A stretch of 64,000 nucleotides of DNA from Benincasa hispida (lineage: Eukaryota > Streptophyta > Magnoliopsida > Cucurbitales > Cucurbitaceae), in the NCBI RefSeq assembly GCF_009727055.1, contig NC_052354.1:41113553-41177552 (forward strand), read 5' to 3'. A program made the position numbers and the translations under genes. Under the pieces are notes generated by a model. The model was not told the origin of the DNA. It saw nothing but the letters and a program-made list of their open reading frames with translations, and did not search any database. Below, one piece after another: positions 46,582 through 60,300 of the stretch (positions within the stretch are counted from its first letter, which is position 1; each line of letters begins with the position of its first letter).

Positions 46582-46740
46582 CTATTTCAAATTTAATTTT
46601 CTTTTAGAAATGGTGATTAGATTGAGACCACATTGTCTCTTTCTCTTAAAATCTAATCTTGGTTTGCTTTTCTTTTGTAGGTTGAGCTTAGTGCATAAAC
46701 AAAAGGGCTTATCATTTTTTAATTAAATCTATTGTTCAAA

Positions 46741-47019
46741 ATGACCCACGAAATTGCCCCACATGTCATTGCAACATTGACTGCACAATTTGCAGAATTA
46801 GCCAACACGTTTGAAAATCTATATGGGAGAAACAATACCTCTATTACTCTAAAATATAATCTTTCTGACACTTTTTGTTTTGATTGTTGTGAAGATTATT
46901 TTGGTGGAAGATGTCCATATTTATTTATGTCTTGTATTTATTGTAGAGGGAAACATGTATTTGACTATTGTCATTATAATCTTGACTCGATGTTTTATAT
47001 AGGGGAAAAATTTAGCTAG
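46741..47019 (+). pseudogene. Athila-like gag remnant with zinc knuckle
   Basis: The open frame ends with CIYCRGKHVFDYCHYNLDSM, close to the C.YC...H.FD.CP.N..S pattern of Athila gag knuckles, where the usual CP is CH. The start and the long upstream gag are missing: only about 180 bases separate it from the primer-binding site. Downstream the frame breaks into stops, and pol is absent. Confidence 0.6.
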
Positions 47020-47734
47020 ATCTCATTGAATCATTTTCCAAATGAGCATAAGCAAGAATGTCGGAACCTTAAGACTTCATAAGTACCCCAACTAGATACA
47101 AGTGTTATAATTTTCCCTAAAACTTCATGGACCCAACTAAATGCAAGTGCTACAATTTTTACCCTCCATTTAATTTAACTAGTTCACCTACTAACTTGGA
47201 AAGAAAGGTCACTAATTCAATAAAAACAAACGTTGTACAAAACTACCTTGAATTAATGTACTAAATTAACCATTAAATATCTCCACCAAAATTTATAACT
47301 TCTTTTTATATTTTTTTTTAAAAAAAAACCCACTTTTTTTTTTTTTTTTTTTGTCAAAATCCTATTGATTTTATGCCAAATCATTGATTGGATGCTATGA
47401 TAATATTTTTTTCAAACAAAAACCTACTGTAAAATAAAAACTAACACTTTATTAGATGAAAATTACAGCAATTAACTAAGTATAAGGTTCAATTAGATGT
47501 AGTTAAGAGTTCAGTAAAAATAAATACAACTTGGGAAAGTAGTTAAATTGATACAAATTGAGAAAAAATATTACAAGCTTTTAGATTAACCTTAGTAATT
47601 AAAGAAATTAATGATATTGGAAATAAACTAAAATTTACTTGAAAGATGAATTATATTAACAACAAAGTTGAAGCCCTCATACATATATATATATGTATAA
47701 AAGGAGAATCATCTATAATATAATTTGTGTTCAT
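47020..47734. other. AT-rich spacer with poly-T/poly-A tracts, no gene
   Basis: Possible trace of the gag frame to about 47280. Otherwise there are homopolymer tracts (47300-47352) and no recognisable coding sequence. Confidence 0.5.
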
Positions 47735-47905
47735 TAGGGTTGGCAACGGGGCCAGGGGCGTCCCCCGTCCCTGGCCCCGTGGGGGAAATTGTCCCCCATT
47801 CCCGCCCCCATCCCCGAATGGGACCCCGAATAAATTCTCCAATTTGACCCCATCCCAGAACAAATCGGGGAATTTCCGTCCTATCGGGTTTTTTTACCAA
47901 CCCTA
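47735..47905. mobile_element. GC-rich hAT-like MITE (171 bp)
   Basis: TIRs TAGGGTTGG...CCAACCCTA. Flanks GTGTTCAT (47727-47734) and ATGTTCAT (47906-47913) agree at seven of eight, as for an 8-bp hAT duplication. The interior is dominated by G and C runs (GGGGCCAGGGGCG, CCCCCATTCCCGCCCCC) in a very AT-rich setting. Gly/Pro-rich frames across it on minus are artefacts of composition. Confidence 0.82.
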
Positions 47906-47913
47906 ATGTTCAT

Positions 47914-49092
47914 ACATATAACCATCGGAAAAAAAATGAACTCTTGAATTGTCCCTTTCAAGATATTAAAATCAAAATGTTATATAGCTTAAAAAGATAC
48001 TTTAGTATTCATCATTGGACTCAAAATCTCACAATAAAAAGAAGAGAAATGAAAAAAAAATAATGAACTCTTAGATTGCTTGGGGGTGAAAGCAAAGTGA
48101 GTGGAGTTCATTGAGTCATAATATATAATAAGAAAATTATGGTCCCAAAGAATTAAATGCATAATTTAATAATTTTAATTTAAAACTCAACTTCCAAAAT
48201 GATAAAACTACAACTAATTCTTAATAAAAGTCCTTTACTTTTTTTTTTTTTTTTTGGATTCAATAATGTATGAGGAGGGAGATTCAAATCTCTGAATTCT
48301 TGATTGATAGTTCTTATTTGTATATCAGTTAAATTATGTTCATATTGACTCAAAAAAATTTTAATTACAAAAATTTTTGGGAGATAGTGCATTATAATAC
48401 AGTACTTTGACGTGTAATTTTCTACTTTAGAAAATATGTATTGTGATGTTTAAATAATTAAGAGATTGCCGAACTCAAGGAAAATATTCACAATTTCAAG
48501 AATATGAGATCGATCAATCTAAGCATACATAATGTTCGAATAAAAAAGGATTGAATAAATAAGTTCATATAATATCTGAATGAAAGATCTTGAAGATATA
48601 AAAGTACAGTTAAAGACGTAAATTAATAACTATTATCTATACTAACAATAGAGAACACCTCTAAATGTTGGGACTAGGTGATCTCAACACAAAAAATCAA
48701 TATATATATATATGACAAAGACAAATTATCTATTTATAATCCAACCGCACGTGCCATCGCACGTGAATATCGCCGTCAAATTAGACTCTGCAACCCGACC
48801 CGAACGGCGTTATGATTTTTCCCAAAATCTCTCTCTCTATATTTATCTCTCTCTCCTTTTTTTTTCCTTTTTTAATTTATTTAAAATAAAATAAACATAT
48901 AAAATAAATAAAAAAAAAATTTGTGGAGTTTTCAGAATCTCCGTCGTCTTTCGCATTTCTATCCATTTCGGTCACAGATCGTCATTCTAGGGTTTCGTTC
49001 TATTCATTTTGAAGCTCTGATTTGGATTTTTTTTTCGCCATTGATTTCAATTTTCTCAATCTGAAAAAGGGGAGAACAAGAGGAAGGATTTG
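47914..49092 (+). promoter_or_regulatory. Upstream region and 5' UTR of the TRF-like 8 gene
   Basis: AT-rich DNA gives way to a pyrimidine patch (CTCTCTCTCTATATTTATCTC near 48828-48856), a feature of plant core promoters. Then comes a poly-A/T stretch and a leader from about 48930 with TC-rich words (CCGTCGTCTTTCGCATTTC) leading to ATG at 49093. The start of transcription cannot be fixed by eye. Confidence 0.5.
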
Positions 49093-52000
49093 ATGGTGCA
49101 GTTGATGAAATCCGGGAATCGTTCTCTGGAGCCGGATATGGCGTCATTTCGCGACAAGGTACCGGTGAAACTGGAGATCGAGGACTCTCTTGAAGAGGAA
49201 CATGGTCCGTTCACCAAGCGATCGAAAACGGCGACGACGGTTTCTCCGGTACGTGGACTTGGTTTTTCTTCTGGTTGGTTACGAAGAAATATTGGGGGAG
49301 GGGAATTTTTTTTATTCTTGGAACTATTTTGGGAAGTTGAATATTATGCATTTCAACTTCGATGTTGAATATTTGATAACTTTTTTTTTTTCAATATATA
49401 TGGAGATTGATCTTCTGTATTGTTTTTGGTCTTCCATTTATTTTTGAGGGGCGAGATGATGTGCTTTTGATTGTTGAAGAGTTACGGTTGATTTCTTTGT
49501 TTTAAATTGTGATTTTCTCATCAGTTGAAATGATTTTGGCCTTTTTTTGTTTGCTGTTTTTGCATGATCTTGCCGAACTTGAAGCAACAAAGTGATGGTA
49601 TCGATGATTTTCCTGTACCGCCTTCACAATACAATCCGCTTGATGAGCCTAGTCCTCTTGGTTTGCGGTTGAGGAAGAGTCCTTCATTGTTAGATCTAAT
49701 TCAGATGAAGCTTTCTCAGTCGACTGCTACTTCAAGCGATGTGGCTGAATGTGAAAGCTTCAACTCTCCATTGAGGAAGGAAAATAAAGGCACTGCCATT
49801 CCGGCCTCTACTGACAAATTGAAAGCTTCAAACTTTCCTGCATCGCTTCTAAGAATTGGTGGTTGGGAGGTAAAATCGATTGATCTCTTCTGTTCTTCTG
49901 ATAGTTTTTTTTAATGTTGTGGATATTAAGTTATTAAGCTCTTGTTTTTTGACAGTATAAATCAAGATATGAAGGTGATTTGGTGGCAAAATGTTATTTT
50001 GCTAAGCATAAGCTCGTATGGGAGATTCTTGAAGGTGGGTTGAAGAGTAAAATAGAAATTCAGTGGTCTGATATTATGGCCTTAAAGGCCCACTGCCCTG
50101 ATAATGGACCTGGTACTCTGAATGTGGTGGTAAGCGCTTCTTATTTTTGCCTAATGCCTTACTTGCTCACCTTCTCTTTTCGAAAAGCATGAGAGTTATA
50201 TGGAGGACTTCTTGTATTTATTAAATGGCAGCCTATTTTCATTTGTTTTTTCTATAGTTGGCTAGGCAGCCCCTTTTCTTCCGGGAAACAAATCCTCAAC
50301 CAAGAAAACACACGTTATGGCAGGCAACTGCTGACTTTACTGATGGCCAGGCTACCATACACAGGTAATGCTTTGCTTACCATCTTTGAAGACTATAAAA
50401 TTTCATGCTTAATCACTTTCCTTTTTGTGATGTACATATAAATTTACTTCTCAATCAGTGGAAGAAAGTTCTCCATATTTACAACTATGGATGTTCTTCA
50501 TGTCTTTTGTTCTTAATTTTTTTAGTAGAGGAAGCTCTGTTTTGATATTTTCATTTCTGAGATGCCTGAACGAGAGAATTAGATTAGATTATCGTTTCTT
50601 TATCCTTTCATCTGAATTTCTTTGAGTGCTGACTGGATTTTCATATCTTGGGTGTATGAACTCTATCTTTGACTGTGTAATTTTCTTTTTGCTGGCTACT
50701 TTCCATCTCCTAGGAATTAAGATCATAATGGAAATCTAATTTTGTGATTGTTAGGCAACATTTTCTGCAATGTCCTCAAGGATTGTTGAACAAACACTTT
50801 GAAAAGCTAATCCAGTGTGATATGCGTCTTAACTTCTTGAGCCGACAACCAGAGATAGTTTTGGATTCACCTTATTTTGAACGGAGGGTTTCTGTTTTTG
50901 AGGATCCAGAACACCAAGCAGAAAATAGTAAAGGATCAATTGTATCTGTTCTGACAGACGGTGCCTCGCCATCTCCTCAGCAATCATCCTTGAAGATAGA
51001 ACAACAAGACTCTACTTGTACGACAGTAGAACATCATTCTCAAGAAGCGCCATCACCTTGTTCAGGTGACAATTTATAGGTCTGCTTTTTTTTATATGCG
51101 TTTTAGTGGATATGTTTTACATACTCTTTATTATTATTTGATTATGTTATTAAAAATTATTGAATTGAATGAGTTAAAAAGTAATATAGAACGGGGGCCC
51201 TACAGAGAGAATCTCTTCCCCATTGAAGATATTTTAACTAAGCCAACATTCAAGGTATTTTAACTAATAATTCTAATTTTTTTATAAATGGAAAAAAGAG
51301 CGAGGATGAATGAAGGGTAGCCCAGCAATCTACCCACCTTTCACCTTGTCATCCATACTTGACAACAAATATCTTATATAGCTTGTGAGTTTAAATGGAT
51401 TTTGCTATTAAAAGGAATACATTCTGGAAATATGTGTGGAGAATTTAGCATGCTTTTTCCACGTCATATTTCTGTTTACGATTATATGTATTGGCATGGT
51501 TGAATGATGTGTTCATTCTATTTAATTTCAAGGACAAAAGGAAAATATGTCTTTTATTTTTTAGTTCATGAATTCTTGGTGCAAAATCGAGCCATATGCG
51601 AAATGTCCTGTGAGTCCAAAAAAATTCACATGGTATCAACATCATGAGTTGAATGGTCAATATTCCTTTTCCATCGGTATATCTTGGTAATTTGTTACTG
51701 GAATCTTAGAGTTGTACCCTTTCCAAGGATTTTGTGAAGTATTAGTCAAACTTTTGTTTGTATCCAAAATATCTGTGCCCTTCCTTTGTTATTAATAAAA
51801 AAAATGGAATCTTGTGCAGCCGAAGCAAGTGCAAATTTTGAAGTTGGTAGCTCTAGAAGCCCAAGGAATTGGGAACAAATCAAAGTGCCTGGGCTCCACC
51901 CATCTATGTCAATGAGCGATCTCGTGAATCACATTGGACACTGCATTTCCGAGCAGATGACGGCGGCAAATCCATCATTTGCCAATCAAGGACCAGAATA

Positions 52001-52388
52001 CCAAGACATACTAGAGGATATTGCGCAATATCTGCTGAATGACAACCAATCTACAACTTCTGATGAGAAATCTCTTATGAAAAGAGTCAATTCTCTCTGT
52101 TGTCTCTTGCAGAAAGATCCAACCAATACCACCACAACTCAGAATTCCCTGTTCAACGATGGAAGTCGTGGCGAAGGACCCGATGGTAGGAAGAATGATA
52201 AAGTCGGTAATACATTGAGGGGCGATGTCAAAGCTTTTGCAGAGGACGTAAAAGATAACTCAGGTACTAAGCAGGCAGGCGGTATGTCTAGGAAGGATTC
52301 ATTTGGTGAACTGCTGTTGCATCTTCCTCGAATCACTTCTATCCCGAAGTTTTTGTTCAACATCTCAGAAGAAGATGGTGAGAGTTAA
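49093..52388 (+). CDS. TRF-like 8 (TRFL8)-type nuclear protein, complete, six exons
   Basis: Spliced CDS of 1602 nt, 533 residues. Exons: 49093-49248, 49585-49869, 49956-50129, 50258-50364, 50755-51065, 51820-52388. All introns are GT-AG and phases agree throughout. The exon 2 acceptor (GAAG, 49583-49584) is the least certain. Residues 1-52 hold a short basic/acidic N-terminus with TKRSKT, a possible nuclear localisation signal. Next is a Ser/Pro-rich part with NPLDEPSPLGLRLRKSPSLL (about 70-90). The conserved core spans about 140-290 (YEGDLVAKCYFAKHKLVWEI, KIEIQWSDIMALKAHCPD, PRKHTLWQATADFT, CDMRLNFLSRQ). An acidic/Ser-rich region follows, ending in a LLLHLPRITSIPKFLF segment. I recognise the core as that of plant proteins annotated TRF-like 8, from memory. 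A biochemical role is not established by the sequence. It is convergent with ATG11. No damage seen. Confidence 0.8.
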
Positions 52389-54361
52389 AGGCTGACGGAA
52401 ATGTTCCTCCTCTAAATTGCTTCAGAAACAGGCGTCGAGATGGTCTAAAAGCAGATGAGAAAGTCTTGATGGGATTCTGAAATATATATTGATGAAGAAT
52501 CCTGTATGTGTAATTCATGTATTTAGGCAATTTATGTATGTCTACAGCTGTTTTAATTCTTTTCCAAGTAATGTTATGAGACGAGCCCACCCTTACATAA
52601 GTTGTAAATGGAATATCCTTTGGTGAATCAATCTATTTTAGGGTTTATACAACTTGAAACAAAATTAGCTACAAATTTTGCCTCCTTTGCACGTCCAAAA
52701 TGTTCTTTTTCAACTTCTTATAGCTGATAAATAGAAGAGAAAACATCATATGGCTATCAAATTGAGATACCAATCAATATATCCGTAAATCGGAGTGTTT
52801 ACTAAGATTATCGGAGTGTTTACTAAGAATAATCTATCCCTATAGTATTATATTATAAATTATCATCCATTAATCTCAATATGAATATCAATATTTATAG
52901 TGAGATCTATCACTTGGTTTGGAAACAAGAATAATTCAAATAATTTTGATAAATTTTTTTATTAAAAAAATATTTGTTGATATCGATATTTTATTGATAT
53001 ATCCATGAAATTGAACGATCAAAAATTAGTTGAGGGGAAACTTTGATTAACTCATAATGTGCCTCATAATGTGCCACCCTGCCTTTCCATTGTTCCTTTT
53101 GCTTTATAAATTACAGATCAACTTAGATTTATGATACTTTGATCCAAGTTTTTGAGCAGTTTGAAGTGGTTGCAATATATGAAGTAATGGTCAGGTTTGA
53201 AAGGAAAAAAATATACAAGATCCATTTGATAACCATTTGTCTTTTTTTATTTTTTATTTTTTAAAAAAATTAAGTTTATAAATACTATTTTCATTTTCAA
53301 TTTTTTTTAACCAATAATTTAAAAAAACAGCCAAAATCTGAAACTAAAAAGAAAAAATAACTCTTAAAATTTTGTTTTTATTTTTAAAATTTAGAAGTCT
53401 AACTGTTAGTGTTCAAGAAAAATGCAAATCATCGTAGAAAATAGATAGGAAAAATTTTCACAAACCAAAAATAAAATGAAATGATATCAAATGGCACCTA
53501 AGTGTTGTGGTTAATTTCAAAATTAAGCTAGAAAATGCAAGATAAAATAAATGCTTATGACTTTGATAGAATAGATATCAAATTTTTTGAAAAGACGATC
53601 TCAAAAATTGTAAAAGCTGCATATTTTACAAACCAGTGCAATTTTTTTTTTTTTAAAAAAAAAATCTTTCTTTTAAATTAATTTATAACGTTACCAAACA
53701 CTAGATCACTTTGATCACATAATCAAAATCTCAAATGCAAACCAAAGTGAACTAACACAATCAAAATTTTCTACTATTTGGTACCATCCAAAACATGTTA
53801 AAAGATTTAACAAAAATATAAAGACAGACCATATTCACTAAATTAAAACCAAACACCAAAAAATACTAACTAAATCTAAATTTTTGAAATAAAAGAAAAA
53901 TTTAGCTATATGTATTTTAAAACAACTCTCTAACTAAACATCCCTATACTTAAGAAGCTTTCAACTTCTCAAAAGAGGAAGAATCGAAAAAGTCAAAGGA
54001 GTCCCAAAAAACCTGTAAAATCCAAGAGAGCATTAAGATTTTTATCAAGGAATGGTATTGGAAACTGGCTCAACATTGGCATTTTGAACTAATAAACTTG
54101 ATAAGTTCTTATATATATATATATGAAGTCATCGAGTCAAACTAAAGAGTAGAGTAGGTGGCAATAATATTCACAGTTTTCCACACTGAAGTGTTTTAAA
54201 ATATTTACAAAGAGATGGGTATAAAGTGAGGGGGTTAAAAACTCATTCCACCATCATTTGTACAAAAGGAAAAATAAAAAGTTCACCTCCCAACAATTGT
54301 TCTTCAATGTTATTGATATGTACACTTGGGATCTTCCATCATGTCAATCTGTTTGCAGGGA
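52389..54361. other. Convergent intergenic region (3' UTRs and AT-rich spacer)
   Basis: The first about 230 bases are probably the 3' UTR of the TRF-like 8 gene. The last about 100 are the 3' UTR of ATG11. Between them is AT-rich DNA with poly-A/poly-T pairs (53640-53665), a short tandem duplication of TATCGGAGTGTTTACTAAGA (52793-52830) and a TA tract (54112-54124). No gene seen. Confidence 0.6.
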
Positions 54362-57300
54362 TCAGGAAGCTGTTGAATGAATAGCAGTATCCGGTAACAT
54401 CGCTACGGTCACTATAAAATATTCACACCCGACCGGGAGACCGTATGGGTTCAAAGATAAACCTGAATTCAAGGTCAACCTGTCAGTCCCCATGTCGGAG
54501 ATCAAACAATCAGTTTGATCCACCCTACCGTGATCACGCCAAGGAGAAGGTGGTGATGGCTTCACGGTTTGGTGTTCAATGTGGACAATCTGCCCAACAA
54601 TGTAGTTAGAACGAGTTAGGAGATTGTCTGCAAATAAAGCCACAGATTCAGCAGACAGGTAGTAGTTGGCACAATTACGATTGATTGCCTCGTAATGCCC
54701 AGCTGCATTCCGAACGAATGCAGCAATCTCGTGGACTTCCATCCGACCAAAAGAAATCTTTTCCTTGTTCGCCTGTATGATGGCGCAATTCAATTCAGTA
54801 AATCGCTCCAGATTACGTAGAATCTGAACCCGAACTTAAACGAACAACATATACAAACAGTGGTTCGCATAAACAATTCTTAAAACCCCTTCTAAATTCT
54901 TTAGGTAGTAACTAGGGAGCTCATAAAGGAAGTTTACCTGCTTCTCGAGTTGAAGCTTTGCGTACAAAGTTTTAACAAGCTCTTTCTTTTCTTCAAGTTC
55001 TTTGACGAGCTGTACGTTAGTAGCTTCAAGCTTTGTGTATTTCTCGTGTTGTTTGACCAAAATTCCAACTCTTTCAGCTATAGCCCAGATACATTGGCGG
55101 AATTCATTTGTACCATCATTATCATTGTCACTGCCAGAACTAATAGAATTCTAGATTAGTTTCATTAATCAAATCAACTGACAAAACATTTCATAAAATG
55201 GATACTTGCACAAGAAAATTTCTAGAACCCAGAATTAAAAGTTGATGGAAAATAGAAAGAATAGCATTGATTCTTTTCCTTAGTCATAGAAGAAAATAAA
55301 TCTCATAACTAGGAGGATTCTTGAGGAATCTTATATATATAACCGACAATATGTCTACAAAAGTCATACTTGTTCAAATATCAGGAAATTGCCTTCAAAC
55401 TTCAAAATTCCGTATGATAGTTTGCCCATTTAATAGTAAAAGTAAAATTAATATTGCTCCATAATGGATTGAGAAACCAAATATGTTGGATCAGATTTGT
55501 CGTCCAAGAATCCACTATAGTGCTAGTGCATTTAAAAATACATGAAATGTTTTTAAGAAAATTTTGAAAGAGCAGAAATCCGTTCATTTGCAGAGAAAAG
55601 AACAACAGAATACAAGAACGAGGTGCATTTGATCCTCTCCTTTTAATGTGGGAGAGGGGAATGGTTTGGAAAGCAGCAACTGAGCAAAAATCAAAAGTAG
55701 CTTACTTGGCTAAAGATTGAGCTAAAATGCGCAACGAATTTGCAAAAGCAGCCACTCCATTCGGAGCAAAAACATAGGATTTTAGTCTTTCAACATGGCC
55801 CCGCATTTTCACAGCTGATGTACGAAGTGCAGTATACTCTGAAGCCCTACGAGCAGCTGCGCAAAGATGAGTTTGAGCTTCCTCTCTTGCTTCATGCAGA
55901 CAATTCTCCAAGTCGGCACAATTCATCTGCAAGGATGGATAAAGAAAAATTTACAATGACTAACAAAAACCTCACAAGAAGATCTGCATTGACGGCATAA
56001 GAATTATTGATCATCACAATGAAGACGAAAATATAAAATATAGAAAACCACTGTTTCACAAATCACACGTATGGTAGAAGTAATCTTGTGCTTTCACGGC
56101 AAGCAATCCAGCTCACAACTCAGAAACTGAAGACTAACAGTCGACAGAAAACTATGGTAGGACGGGGAGCTCTTTATGCTCCTTTCATTTCATACATCAA
56201 TGAAATCTGTTTCTCCTCTAAGAAAAACAGAAAATCGTGGTAGTTAAAAGGAGATATCATTATTGCCTCATCGGTATATACCAGGAAGCCTATATTGAAT
56301 GATAAACTAAGATTCTAGATGCATTGAAGTTTTTAATTATTGAATATCACATAATTCATTCACTTCGCAGACAGCGCACAGCACATAAGAAAATCGAAAC
56401 AAGCGGTTTCTTTTTTTTTAAAAAAAAAAAAGGTGTTTCTATTATAAAAAAAATGAGGCTCAAGGAAGTTCTCCGAAACTTAGTGCAAGGGAAAAAGACT
56501 AAGGCCTTTTTATTAAATTCACAATAGAAAAATGAAAATGTGGATTGATTATATATAAAATAATAACTTTTTAAGTTAAGAAATTAGAAGTTTTCTAAGA
56601 GAATGTTCGAAGAAAAGAGGATTTTTTTTTATTTCATAATTTCTTCACATGGGGAGAAGTAAGAAAATCTCGTGTGCCACTGGGGCATGAGGCACGCAAT
56701 ACAGTGAGGGCACCCTAGGGAGCTTCTCGGCGCTAGCAGTGCTTTTTAAATCAGTACAGCAAAAATAATTTTCTTGAGCAAAAGTCTACTTTTTAGTAAC
56801 AAAAACGTTACATATAACAAAAATTCACCTATGAGGGTAGTGAAAAATCATGAGAAAGCTTGACAAGACAAACTTTAAAATAAAAAATAAAAATAGAACT
56901 GATCAGCCTTGTCCAGACTACTTTGACTAAATTTATTTTTGGTTCCTTGAACTTTGAGGTTTGTGTCTATTTGGTCCTTGAACTTTTTAAAATACAAAAC
57001 TTTAGAATTTTTTAAAATTTTACAAATTTAATAGACAATTGAAAATTCATGGTTCCATGAAACATAAAATTTGATTTTATATCTATTAAATCAATTAATT
57101 TTTAAATTTTCAAAATTTTCAGGAATGTATTAACATAAAATTGAAAGTTTATGGACATATTTGAAAGTTTTAAGGACCAAATAGATACAAACTTCAAATT
57201 CTAGGGACTAAAGTAACCTAAAGTTTAATTCAAATACATCTTATGGTGTGTTCAAACGTATCCATATCCAACTCCTAGCTAAGGATTAGAAGCCACAGGC

Positions 57301-60300
57301 ACAGTTCCAGAAAGATAAAGCACAGGGACAAAAGGTAATCACGAAGTACTTAATTCCTCATTTTCCAATAGGAGGATAAAACTGATCAGATGGACGTTTT
57401 TGCTACAAGCAAGAAAAGGTGAGAGAGATAACTCAGATAAGGTATCCTCGAAACACAACCACGCTGCCGCTGAAGAGCTTCACAGCTGAAAAGTATTAAG
57501 GACTATAATAGTGTTTTTGAAAAGTAGAATAGTTTTTTCTTTTTTGGGTAAAAAATTTCATTGATAAATATGGGATAACCCCAAGAAAAGATATTACAAT
57601 AAAGATCTCCAATTACTAACTAAAAACGATAAACTAAAGTGAGTAAAAGGATACTTTAATTTACACCAAGATAAAGCAGTAAACATAACAAGATCTAAAA
57701 ACCGAGCAGTAGAAGAGCAGGTATCATTAAAAGGTCTTCCATTCCTTTCACCCCATAAGCACCAAAGGAACACACGAACGAAAGCCAACCAAAGCACCTG
57801 CTTAATACCACCAAAGGGATGACCCACAAAAACGGAAGCCAAAACATCGGGAATATTATTAGGACAAGTGAAGGACCGACCAAAAGCAAGCAAGAGAAGA
57901 TCCGAAAAGCTAGTAGTAAAAGAACAATGGAAAAAGAAATGAACCGGCGATTCAGCATGTTTATGACACATATAACACCAAAAGGGAGAGAGACATAAAA
58001 GCATAAGGCACTGCAAACAATCAGAAGTATTGATGGCACCCCAAATGAGTTCCCAAAGAAAGATTTTAATCCTCTTGGGATATTTATCCTTCCAAATCAC
58101 TAAATAGAGGTCAATCAAAATCGAATCCATATCACTCATCAAATCAATCGTAAGAGATTTAATAGTAAAGCCCATAGAAGGATCAATAGGCCACAACCAA
58201 GCACCAGGTGTGGAACGTAAGTGAACAGATACCAGATGAAGAGATAATGAAGTCCATTCAACAATCTCCAACTGGGTAAGATTATGACGGAAATTCAAAA
58301 TCCAAGCAGAGGTAAAAGAAATCCAAGCGTTGGCAAGAGCAACCTCAGGTTGTTGAACAAGACGAAAGAGCCTGGGATAATCATTGGCAAGGACACCACA
58401 ACTTAACCAAGAGTCAGACCCCTTATTTTGGGAATAGTAGGATTACTAGTAAATATTAGGATAAGTATTAGAAGGGGTAAATTAGTAATTAGATAAGGAG
58501 TTGGTTAGGGCTTTTGGTTATAAATAGAGAGAGTAGATTGAAAGGAGATAGGAAGAATTTGGTGGAAATTTCCATTGGGGAATTTGGGAGAGACTAGCCC
58601 TCTCGAAAGGCTGGGGTTTATCTTGTTAGTTTGTGAGTTTATAGCATATTTCAATACATTTTCCTATATTTCTATAATTGAATTGTCCTTTAGTTTTTTC
58701 TATATTTTCTAGTACTATTCTTGTTGGGAGGGTTCCTAATAAATTGATATCAGAGCCATTCTTTCTTGGAGAATTGTTTTTGCTATGGATCGTGGTCAAA
58801 GGCTAGATTCAAGGCTGTGGGAGATACAAGAAGAAATAAAGGCAATACAACAAAGGATCAAGGAGTCTCTGCAAAGAGATAGAGAAAGAGAATAGAGAAG
58901 GCTGGCAGACACCCAAATAGAGAAGGAAAACCTTGTTTAGAAACTATTAAGACGAGTTCGAAGAGTGGCTGGAAGGCGACAATCGTACCTGAAAACACCT
59001 TCGAAAAAGTAAGGAAGAGTCAATCGACAAACCAAGAAGGAAGGAAAGAAAGAGGTATCACCGGGAAAGACAAAATCAGAACAGAGACCTAAGATCAAAC
59101 TTGTTGAAAGGGAACAATTTCAAAACAATAAAAAAGGAGGTAAGGATCAGGGAGTCCGAGAGAACAAATTCGATAGCACATTCAGGTAGAGAATGAATCG
59201 AAAGGCAAAGATGAATAGAGAAAGGAGAAACATACCGGCCAAAAGACAAAAAGGCAAGTGGAAGAAGCGTCACAAATCAGCAGGGTCAGAGATGAAGTTT
59301 CTTAAAAAGCACCGATATAAGTTCCAAGAAAAGCGAGAGAAGAGATCGGGAAGGTATAACCATGAAGGAACCAACGAAGGAGATCACTACCAACGGCAAG
59401 AATGGGTGTGGCGAAAGAAAAAGTCTCGAAGAAGAACTTCCCGACGTGGTGGCGTACAGACAGAGAAACGACAAGGTACAAACTTAACTGATTGGACTTA
59501 CTCTAATAAACGAAATGGCAAGCAAAGGACGGAGAATACGCGGGCGGAGGATGGGTTGAAATGGCAAAAAGTCAGGCGACGAAATCATTTCTGATCATGC
59601 CAGGAGAAGAAAACGGGAAGGTGAGGAGGACGGAAATAATGTATATGGCCAAAGAGGACAAGCGGCGGTGGTGGGAGAAGAAGACGTGTAAACGGAGAGA
59701 CTATTCTCGGGAAGAGCAGATGTTGTGCAACAAAGGTCAAGGAGCAAGTGCACGAATGGCGATCGTCGGAATGCGGGTGGCAGCGAAGAAGCAAGTAAGG
59801 TGGGAAGTCTTCACGAAAGATGGGTCGGGATTTGCAGAGGGAGAGGGAAGACCATGGGCAGAGAATAAGGTTCGAGAAAAGGAAAAAGGGGGTGAGATGG
59901 AAGAAGAATTTTACCCACGTCATTTGGAGGGTGGGACCAACGGTTGAAAAAGGAGGCCACATTGAATTTAAGAGCCTTTTTGGGCTGAGTAAACAGGCCC
60001 ATCTATTCTCGTATATGAAGAACAATAGAAGGTTAGAAAGGTTAAACACGTGTAAAAAAGAAAAAGAAAAAGAGTTAAGGAAAGGAGTTAGGGATATGGC
60101 CTGTTCTGTCATCCAATATGGGCTTCAAATGCAACAAAAAGGCCCAATACATCAACTAAACAATTCGAGACCAGAGAACAGAAAGATTGCAGCATTATTT
60201 TGGGTTTGGATTCACTTGAAGCTAGTTGCTATCTTTAAGGAGGATGAGGTATGGGCCCAAATGGGGCTGGACCAACATGTGGATCATGGGCCTAGCCCAT

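Noticed and set aside
47651..47900. Gly/Pro-rich minus frames of 63-70 codons
   Set aside because: They coincide with the GC-rich MITE at 47735-47905; compositional artefact.
54824..54937. Extending the last ATG11 exon upstream of 54772
   Set aside because: The frame stays open for some codons, but the acceptor at 54773-54775 gives the phase and the AsnLys start known for plant ATG11.
59585..60112. 175-codon minus frame rich in Ser, Leu and Phe
   Set aside because: It is the complement of the purine-rich interior of the non-autonomous LTR element and has no motif.
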